DNA from: Gyromitra esculenta
Lineage: Eukaryota; Ascomycota; Pezizomycetes; Pezizales; Discinaceae
DNA length: 64,000 nucleotides
NCBI GenBank assembly: GCA_038503075.1
Contig: JBCAML010000011.1
Coordinates: forward strand, 62,001-126,000
Direction: 5' to 3'
The translations under genes were made by a program, and so were the position numbers. Position 1 is the first letter of the stretch. Every line of letters begins with the position of its first letter. The notes below the pieces were generated by a model. The model saw only the letters and a program-made list of their open reading frames with translations. It was not told where the DNA came from and made no database searches. This document shows positions 55,407-64,000 of the stretch, piece after piece.

Positions 55407-56802
55407 TGTGGGGGTTTATATACAAAAGAGCCAGTGACCTTGCCCGGACGGTTGACGAGAGATTTCTCGGGTGTGTGGAGGAAGGGTAACCACCAATTAG
55501 CCCTGAGCCCCGTCAACCTCACCAGTGAAATCCTCAACGACACCTCTCTCTGCCATCATCGCCCTCCCACGCTGATGAATATATTTCAGACAATCTATTT
55601 CTATACCAGCGAAGGAGAAACTAACCATCAAGCACCCAACTAATATCACGTATCAAGTCTCCCCAAGGCAGTCAGTGGAACCGTTTAGCACGGGTATACA
55701 CAGACCGTTTCTGTGAAACTACCTCGCACAGCCAAAGAGAAGTCAATGGCATGCGCATTTATTCTTTCATTTTTATTTTATTTTTGCCACGATGAGCCCC
55801 TCGGCTACGAACGGCCAAACAGTAGGCTCGTTCCCACACATACTGCCATTGGCTGCTGTATGAACCCGGGCACACGACTAACCGAACAGCATCATCATTA
55901 TACCCAGCTTTCTAGAAGAGAAAACTAAATTTGTATTACACAAAGCTTACCGGTATAAATCCCGTAGCATCAAGCTACCAAACCATCCTCCCCTCCCGTC
56001 TCACCTCTGCAGTCCTTGGTTTTCCAGTCGAGTGACATTCGGTGAATCCATTTCACAATTTATATTCTAACCCCGCGACATAAAGAGCTTATGGACTAAA
56101 CTGTCAACCATGACTATTCCGGCTAACAGTCAGTCGTCGCGAGCACATCTCGCGATTACCGTGCTGTTGTCGAAAACACAAGATCTCGTTTTCGTAGACA
56201 TGTGTGGTGGAGTGACGGGAGAGGAGGATAGGAGGCAGATAGTGGAACAAAATTTATAGGCTTACGAGATGAGATGTGTATAAATCTCCGCAAAAAAACC
56301 TACAAGTGAACTCGCTAAGGTGAGGTGAACAAATTGGAAAGCTAGGCAAACAGAAGAATCAGAAAAATACACGAGAAGAAACTCATGACTGTCAACAGAG
56401 GGCATAGAGAACGGAGCTCAAATTAAAGGCAGGATGGACGAGCTCATGAGAATAAATCATTATACTGGAACAGGGCATTTCAGGGATCTGCATCCGATTC
56501 TCAAACCCCAAAAGCAATAGACCATAACATTAATCTACGACGAAGATTTTTTGAGTGCACTGGCTACTCAGTAGTTGTCAAGCTGGTTCCCAGTGCTCAA
56601 ATTCGATTGCCATCCTAGAGCTTTTGGGCAGGTCTCAACACGATAAGCATATACTAATAACAAACTATTTCGCCAGAACCATATCCCACAGAAGCAGACG
56701 AAACGGGTCCGGGGAAGGGCGCTTATTCTCTACAAGAAAAAAAAACATAAACAAGAAAAACCCACAAAACTCGGTATATCATTCAGCCAATCGCAAGCAC
56801 CT
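55407..56802. other. No gene seen
   Basis: Promoter side of gatB and 3' flank of the next gene. No coding region is supported. Confidence 0.5.
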
Positions 56803-57501
56803 TCACAGCTCTTCCTTCCCCTTCACTCGCCGATCTAGAACCTGCCTCCTCTGCCTCCTCTCCATAATCTGCCACGCGCAGAAAAGCGCTACAGCAACGC
56901 TCACAAAACATAGCCATTTAATCGCACCAATGCATACCGCCTCCACTTTCCTACCCGCCTCGTCCTTCAGAACCGGCACTGGGCGTGTACTGCTAGCTTC
57001 CCCCTTGCGTAACCACTCGTATCCTATATCGGCCGGGACATAAGCCTTCACCCACTGGGGCGCCGACGGCGGAAGCGCACCCTCTGTGCAATCGGGATCA
57101 CCCGCGACATCCTTAGTCGAAGCTGCGGCAGTAGCATCCACCTGACTCGCTACAGATGTAGCAACCCCGCCAATAGCCGCCGCCCCGGAGCCATGGTGAA
57201 TTTCAGGCCGCCAGTTAAGACACTTCTCCTGGATCTTGAATTGCAGATTGAGTGATAGACAGGGTCTGTGTGATGTACAGGTGACAGATTCGAGGAACTG
57301 AGAGACCGAGTTGCAGAATATGCGGCGGCAATCGAGGTTGCAGTCGGACGACGTGGAGGGGTTGGTATAGGAGTGGAGGTGGATGGATGTTGGTGGGTCA
57401 GTCTCTGGTTTATCTTCTCTTGGAAGGCTGGGGGCCGCGAGAGCGAGACGGGCTGAGATAAGAAGAAACGACAGAAAGAACGATCCCGTGGTAGAAAGCA
57501 T
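56803..57501 (-). CDS. Hypothetical single-pass membrane protein with signal peptide, 232 residues
   Basis: Signal peptide (MLSTTGSFFLSFLLISARLALA), then a luminal or extracellular part with six or more cysteines in about 60 residues (CNLDCRRIFC, TCTSHRPCLSLNLQF, KCLNW). An Ala/Gly/Thr linker follows, then one C-terminal membrane helix (WLCFVSVAVALFCAW, about residues 200-215) and a short basic tail (MERRQRRQVLDRRVKGK). This is a type I membrane topology. I do not recognise the family. Confidence 0.6.
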   Translation of the reverse strand: MLSTTGSFFLSFLLISARLALAAPSLPREDKPETDPPTSIHLHSYTNPSTSSDCNLDCRRIFCNSVSQFLESVTCTSHRPCLSLNLQFKIQEKCLNWRPEIHHGSGAAAIGGVATSVASQVDATAAASTKDVAGDPDCTEGALPPSAPQWVKAYVPADIGYEWLRKGEASSTRPVPVLKDEAGRKVEAVCIGAIKWLCFVSVAVALFCAWQIMERRQRRQVLDRRVKGKEEL

Positions 57502-58828
57502 GATGAGCTACTGGTCTACTCACGGATTAGTACAATCAACCACAATTCAAAGGTAACGCTTACCCTGGGGTATATGTGGGGAAGTAAAAGAGTGACAGCT
57601 AGCAGCGACGCGCAGGTACTAAGAGAGTGTGTGATGTTTTTGGATGCAGAGGATGAAGTTAATACGAGTCCGTCCATCCAGGGAATTATATACGCCTCTG
57701 TCGACAGGAGGTCGGGAATTCAAACCCTGACCGCCCGCATGTAAGGCTAAACACACCTCCAGAGAGAGTTCCAAGAACAAAAGGAACGCGCAAGGTGCTC
57801 GTGAGCAGAGAATGTACGGAGTTTTTCCCATTTAGGGGTTCTTGGTACGAAGCCCCCCAATGTAGGTCTCAGGTCGCAAGGGCAAAAACAATCGCCCTCC
57901 TCCCGCAATATCGACGAATGATACGGCAGTAGCTGGAATCGACGGGAATTACCCTTCTCGATCCCACAAAAGCACATCCGCGGAAACCAAGACATTAGGT
58001 TATATGCTGTTGGTACAGTTTTGCTTACTTCTACCACAGCGAAAGCTTAATGTGCATTCCTCCGAGCAGTTACCTGGTAACCATTCGCAGGATACCATGC
58101 TGTTGGGGCGATTTTCTTTTTTTTAAAAAAACCTAAGATATGGGCGATAGGGGAAGATCATAATTAAACAATATGTAAGGGGGGCGGGCATGTTGGTGGC
58201 GTATAAAAACAAAATACAATCGTGGAGTAAACAAGGGTTCAGTTCCAGTCTTTAGCAAATCCGCATTGCGGCTCAGCGACCTGCGTAGGAATAGCCAGTC
58301 ACACAGAATGGAGTGAGTACTGCATACCCCCTACCTATCGTGACCTAAAGGGGATTGAGGGATTGTGAGGCCAGAGTAGTACGAAAAATATTAAGGCTGT
58401 GACAAATATCGTCACGCTGGAGAAAAGCAACCCAGAATGCCAAGCCGGTAATGCAAGACAATGCCCCCAACTCCGTTCAGTTCATTGTTATTTCCATCCC
58501 GTCGACAAAAACACCACAGAATTTTCGTCGCGCTTGAAGTTTGCAATTATACGCGCAGGCAAAAGGACATTTTATTTTAATAGTATAACGAATATCAAAG
58601 CGCCAAATATGTATGCAATACCCCCCTCCCGATTTTAATGACCGGTTTTTTGTACTTAAATAGTGAACTACTAATAAGAAAAGAATAGTAAGGGAAAAAC
58701 AAACGATAGACAAAAGAAAAGGATATATAAATAAAAATGAAAATAAGGAAATTAAACTAAACATGATAAAAGACTCCAAATAAAAAAAACCAGCCCCCAG
58801 AACCAGTCATACATTTAGCAATACTGCT
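57502..58828. other. No gene seen
   Basis: No supported coding region. An A/T palindrome lies near 58,115-58,135. Confidence 0.5.
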
Positions 58829-60177
58829 CTACAAAGACACTATCCCCACGGAAACCAAAGCGATGAACCCAGCGAGAGCGAAATTAGCAACGTACGCAGA
58901 GGATTTGGAAACCAAATCGGAGTTCGCGGTATCAGCTGCCGAGCTAGGAGAGACCGGGACGTTCCCTGTCGACGAAGAACTGGAAGATGAACCGGAAGAT
59001 GAACCGGAAGAGGACGAACCACTAGAACCATCGCTCGATCCGTTGCTGGAGCTGGAGGAAGCAGAGATTGTTGCATTGTTGCCCGAGAATGTTCCATTCG
59101 CATTTCGATGACCGCCATGGATAGTCGAGTTGCTGGTTCCGTTGCTGTGAAGGAAAGATCCGTGCAGAGTGCCATTCGTCGAATTTCCTCGCGAGTGCCC
59201 AATAATCGTTCCATTGTGCAGCGCGCCAAAGTGGGTTGTACTGTTTCCTCTGTAGGTTCCATTTGCAAAAAATGCAGAATCGGTGGAATTGCCGTTCTTG
59301 CTGTTCTCTGCTACGAAGAAGGTTGCAGCCACAGGCATCCCGAGATCATTCTCCGTCGCAAACTCCAAAAGGTCGAAACCAGATCTGTCGCTGCTATCGA
59401 AACTGTCCGACTCGAAGTCGTCTGGCTGAGCAAACAGGAACAGCATATACCTGTGCACACCTGAACCAGCCGGCGGAGCAGGACCAAGGTATTTCACAGC
59501 CGGTGCCTCCGACGCTGAGAGAGCTGCAGATTTGGATTTCGCTGAAGAGTTGGAAGCGGAAATCATTCCAGGCTGCATAAAGTGAATGAGCTGTGGGGTT
59601 TCCACATCCGGATCGATCATGATAAGGATGTAGTCGCCATCAAGAGTCGACGATGTGCTGCATGACGGGGCCGAGACAACTTCTAAAAGGACCATAACGA
59701 TTAGCTACTAATTAAAGGGCCTAGCGAATCAGGTCTAATCTTACGAGCTACCGGGATCTCAATGCCATTGGTGGCGGGAGAGACTGTGATGCTTCCGTAC
59801 TTGCAGCTGAGCTCGGTCAATTGTGGGAATGCCGAAAAGATATCTGTGGGAAACGGCTGCCCAGCTGATCCCACACTGTTGACGATTGCAGAAGCCACAC
59901 TAGTTGGAACAGCGTCTTTGGCCGAGACCGAACTCATAATCGCCGAGATGATATTGGTAGGGGTCGATTCTTGAGCTTGAGCGGACACAGAGCTGATTAT
60001 TGCTGAAAGGGCGTTGGTTGGAGTCGACTCTTCAACCACACTGCTAGCAACATTTGGAATAACATTTGTGGGAGCACCTGTGGGAAGACTGGTGGGAATA
60101 TTGGTGGGAATGATTACAGCCGAGACGCTACTGGCCAGTGCAAAAGCACAAGCAACTGTTGCTTTGTAGGATAGCAT
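58829..60177 (-). CDS. Secreted PEBP-domain protein with glycosylated Ser/Gly-rich GPI-type tail
   Basis: Two exons (60177-59745 and 59682-58829) joined across a 62-nt GT-AG intron, giving 428 residues. After a signal peptide (ACAFALASSVSA) come three imperfect copies of a roughly 21-residue repeat (ESTPTNxxSAIxSSVSA). The PEBP fold follows: GSITVSPATNGIEIPVA, then VVSAPSCSTSS, DYILIMIDPDVETP (the DPD motif) and GPAPPAGSGVHRYMLFLF (the GxHR motif). These proteins bind phospholipids or small ligands. The last third has about ten N-x-S/T sites, a Ser/Gly run and a hydrophobic end (VANFALAGFIALVSVGIV), fitting a GPI anchor at the cell surface. The exact ligand is unknown. Confidence 0.85.
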
Positions 60178-63100
60178 CGTGAGTAGGTGTAGATATACCG
60201 AATAATATCAGCTGCAAAAGACTGTAGGTGGCCTAGATTGAAATAAGCTTGCCGGGCACTGTTCGTAAAACGGAACAACGAAACGAAGCCGTAACAGAAA
60301 ACGAGGGTAAAATCTCAACCGTCCGGACGGAGAAACTGAAGCTTTAGGAAAGACACAGAAAAAACGCTTCTAAAGAAAGATGCAGAACCCCAGCCAGAAA
60401 ATGCAAAAAAGAAAGATAGTACGAGATAGGAGACGGACGGACACAGCAAAGGCCCAAAGGAAACACGGTTACATAGGAGACACGAGAAACAAAAGGGAAA
60501 ACAGAAACGTCAAAGACTTGGTGAGAAAGGGGAAAAGGGAAGAAAACGGCAGAGCTTCCAGAAGATATACCAAGCATAGCTCGCCCGCCAAGACTGGTGT
60601 TTCATTCGAGTTTTGCCAAGGGCGGGATGGACCCGCAAGGATAATCCGCAGCAGCAACACTTTCCGTTAGCAGAGAGATCATAGCGGACATCAAAACAAG
60701 GCTTTGGGACGTGGTAAGACCACAGATGCGAGATCTTTTGCTTTTTGCGGTTTAACTCTTGCCAGGCGTGAAACGGCATTGCTGTCATGAGAAGCTTGAA
60801 GATCTCACCCTGCAGCATGCACAGAAAAGTAAGCACAGAAAAGACGAGAATTATGCGCATCTCCAAGAGAACTATCAAAAAGCAGTGCCGCTGTTGCTCA
60901 TGACTGAGGCCTAGCGATAAAATAGTTTTGAGTTATTCCGTTTCCATCGCCAGGCATGAATATAGGAACCTATAAACCCAATGAAATAAATACTGCATTA
61001 ACTCCGATCGCTGGTTGAAGCGTGTCCGATTGTTTGCCAGCAAGCTCGTGAGGCGCATCGTGAGATATGGGATGTACCTGCTTCATATGCACTCACAGAT
61101 ACCTCGAGTACCAGCTGCAGTCCAGACGGAAATCTCAGGGTTAGGGACTGCTGGCGATTATCAATTACTAATCTGAGAAATACCAGCACCGTAATCATTT
61201 TATTCCACCTTGCGTTTATTTTTATTTTTAGAATGGGAAACCCTTTCCAATGCCAGTCACTAGCCACAGCCTTTGGGTGTACCATTCACCAGAGACACAC
61301 GAAACCCCCGCCTACCACATAAACACCCTACTACTGACTGTCTAGGCACACTGTATCCCCAAACCCACTCCAGCTATACCTCGCTTAAAGCTAACAAAGT
61401 CCAGCAAAATAATACGCACCTACCGAGGGAGCCCCTATCGTCGAATGTGTTTAATTATTTGATTTATTGTATTTATTTACTCAATATCCTAATAACACTA
61501 GACTCTGGCAAGCAGAAGTAATATGGCAGTGTGCCGGTGTGTGAGTGTTTTAGACAGAGGCTTCAATGTGTCTCTAGTGGCTCTTGGTGTCGGATGGTGT
61601 CCTAAAGGTCGTTGTGGCTAATGACTGGCGTTGGAGAGTGTTTCACTTTTGGAAACCTGGTACAACTCTCTATCTACAAGTTTATCTACTCACAGCAGAC
61701 ATCTTTGCCGATCCACATGATACAAACCGTACTAATGCGTAAAGGCAGTCCACGTTCCAGAAATGTTAGTTACTTGCGAGCTTCTGGGGGGGGATCCGGA
61801 CGGAATTGAACTAATCGGCCGCAGCCAAACACATACAAACCGAGGTTGGCCTAGAATTCCCCGGTAACGATCGAACCACTGGCAAACCGAGTTGCAGATA
61901 GCCAGGGGCCAACAGCACGTAAGCCTGTGGACCTGCTTTGTTTCAAATAATCTTGAAATTGCCTTACCAGCAGTTACATGAGGCTACTTTTGCTGGCCAC
62001 TAACCGCTGACAAATCGAGTGACGTACCGTGATCCAGCCAAACAAACCAGCCCTGCATATCAGTATAAGCACAACTATTATGGTATCGCAACACCACAGA
62101 GAACGAAGAAACTGGATTGCCCTAGTTTTAGTTTTTTTGGAGCAAGTGCATTATTTGTACTATATGTTGCATACACAGCTAGTGTATCATATCGTCGACG
62201 TATTGTATCGTCCGATAAATCAGCCTAGACCCCACGTCAGATACATGTTCTAGACCTGCGCACCAAAGTGGGCGGAGCACTCGAATGTCCCTTCAATCGA
62301 GTGATCTCGTGTGCCGAAACCCGAACGAGTTACGATAAATATTACAAACCAGCAACATCTGGTCGATCGTCGGTATAGCTAATCTGGCTTGTCGTGGCGT
62401 CGTGGCTACGGTGATTAACAACTGAAAAAGATCGTCTGTTTCAGGTTTGGATGATTTGGCATTACTAAAGTACTCATGTCGCCGGATTGCTATTGCTTTC
62501 CGTTTCATAGAAGTAGATATATGCCCACCAGAGTCACCCAGCAAGACAAGCTATGATAGGTTAGTTTTTGGAGGGAGTGGCCAAGAACTTGGTTGCCACG
62601 CTGGAAAGCTTCCTATTGGTGTAAGGATCCAGACCTATTTCCTAGATAGGGAGAGCAATAGCAATCCAGCGACACGAGTACCTATGGTACTATAGGTGCG
62701 AGGGTAAGTCCGGCGACAAGTAGCGATGCGAGTTTGAGATGTTAATTTTCTCCCCTCTCCACAACTCCTCGAGGGGCCTGGTCAAAATATCTAATGAATC
62801 GTGAATGCCATTATTAAATACCGAAAAAGGCTAGCTAGCAAAAATATGAAATTCAAACAAGCTTAAGCCCTTGAGAAAAGAGCTTCACCGCCACCTGTCG
62901 CTAGACTTACCCTCACACCCGTAGCACAAAACATTATAGCCAACTCGAAACACCATCTAATTACATGACGTCTCAAAAACCCACTATCCATCATAACCTG
63001 CGCAAAAAGACAAGAGAAGAAAACAAACACAGAAGAAAACAAGGTGAAACGTGAAAACGCTGTCTGACCCCGAAATGGCGTCGAGAGATTACCAAAAATT

Positions 63101-63190
63101 ACGGTGTCTACTAGGCTCGTTAGTATTAGCGCTGCAAACCGAGATATAGAAATTTCTGTACATACCGATATAACTGTGGTCTCTTGTCTG
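60178..63190. other. No confident gene
   Basis: A frame at 60510-60878 (minus) starts with a signal-like sequence (MRIILVFSVLTFLCMLQG) and has a CCCC run, so a small secreted protein is possible but unsupported. The rest shows nothing. Confidence 0.4.
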
Positions 63191-63520
63191 TCATTTAGCG
63201 GAGAAACTTTTCTCACTCGTTGAGACTTTAACGGCCATCGACCCTTTCTTGCGGTTCCTGATCTTCTTCATTTTTCTTGGGTGAGGAGGTGATGGAAGGG
63301 AAACACTTTTGATGAGGCTTCCCATGATCACTGGCTCCTCCATGAAACGATCCATTGGATTATAAGAGGAGGTTTCGGATTGTCGAGGAAAGTATTCTGA
63401 CAAGTCGATACCGAACACAGATCCGCTGTACCCTAAAATTTAGAGACCAAACGATTACTTGGAATAAGCGCGTGAGAAATACCTTGGACCAGCAGTTTCT
63501 TGGTTCTCAGTGTTCGACAT
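63191..63520 (-). CDS. Hypothetical small protein, 90 residues, one intron
   Basis: Exons 63520-63483 and 63425-63191 join across a 57-nt GT-AG intron in matching phase, giving an N-terminus MSNTENQETAGPSGSVF that runs into FGIDLSEYFPRQSE. The middle is acidic and hydrophobic (DRFMEEPVIMGSLIKSVSLP), and the C-terminal third is strongly basic (RKMKKIRNRKKGSMAVK), possibly a nuclear-localisation or RNA-binding tail. No known domain was recognised. The clean splice supports a real gene; the function is unknown. Confidence 0.5.
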
Positions 63521-64000
63521 CACTTGAGTAGTGATAATAGAATGTCTAGAGTTATTATAGAGCTCTTGGATGGTGTCAATTTTTTTTTTTGGTTGCTGTA
63601 TTAATTTTTTTTTGCTAAGAAGAATGCTCAATTATATACACATTTTTGGTTCTTCTTTTGGACACCTGATGATACGGTGTATTGTCGGGGCTCCCCTCAT
63701 TGCGGACGAGAGTTCATCCTCAGCGGAATTATTCGGGTGGAGTGAGTCTAGCCGCAAAAAAAACGAACCATAAGATAGTATTGATTGTTTTTTCTTACTC
63801 TCTTTTGCCCGTGTTCCCCGGATGGTATCATCCGCTGAGGCGTGCCCACTCTGCCTGGCAGTTTGCCATCAAACTCAGTCCCCTGCTCCATCTGATAGGG
63901 GAGCTAAAGTGCAGTAAGAGTTTTGGTCCACACTGTTTTGAAAAAAACGTGTAGGAGCTTCACGAGCTCCAGACTCTGGTGGATGTATGGAATCGTGAGG
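63521..64000. other. No gene seen
   Basis: T-rich tracts near 63,580-63,615. Nothing is supported up to the window edge. Confidence 0.4.

Noticed and set aside
60510..60878. Possible small secreted protein with a CCCC run
   Set aside because: Signal-like start but no family, no splice support and a low-complexity C-terminus; kept only as a note.

Overview
The window looks like a chromosome segment of a filamentous ascomycete. Its host genes carry short GT-AG introns (about 50-75 nt, with CTAAC/CTGAC-like branch sites) and code for typical fungal proteins: Rad9, prefoldin subunit 5, a mitochondrial GatB, a tyrosinase, and GPI-type surface proteins. Half of the window is nested Ty3/Gypsy chromoviruses and Tad-like LINEs. 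Together with the short introns, this fits a repeat-rich Pezizomycete such as a truffle, but that placement is inference.

Layout. Positions 1-23,236 form a transposon stack. A 5'-truncated LINE (LINE-1, minus strand) was hit by a Ty3/Gypsy element, D (plus). D was hit by B (minus) and by C (plus, flanked by GTATC duplications). B was in turn hit by A (minus). A, B and C are relatives in one family. They share LTRs with TTTCA...TGAGA ends, a predicted self-primed PBS, and chromodomain-type polyproteins (chromodomain seen in A and C); A and B also keep a TTTAAAC|TAG frameshift site that C has lost. Positions 23,237-27,947 are gene-poor and hold a small MITE and a conserved 97-residue protein gene. 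Positions 27,964-34,543 are a full-length Tad-like LINE (LINE-2, minus) with a 16-bp target duplication and a 19-nt poly(A). It is broken by three solo LTRs of the A/B/C family.

Positions 36,158-38,600 hold a tyrosinase gene that is invisible as a long ORF. I resolve 13 exons, one of only 6 nt, restoring a 560-residue protein with all six copper histidines. Positions 38,601-42,900 are non-coding decay with LTR remnants and two more MITE-like inverted-repeat elements. From 43,043 to 63,520 the segment is gene-bearing: two related coiled-coil proteins (-), rad9 (-), prefoldin 5 (+), a Ser/Thr-rich GPI-type wall protein (-), mitochondrial gatB (-), a one-pass membrane protein (-), a secreted PEBP-domain protein (-), and a small 90-residue protein (-).

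The most novel signal is in the A/B/C LTRs. Three RNA stem-loop units keep their loop and single-stranded sequences while both arms of every stem change in step between copies. They lie between the predicted transcript 5' end and the PBS, which pairs with that 5' end over 9 nt. This suggests a structured self-priming leader. All of this was read by eye; no alignment or folding program was run.
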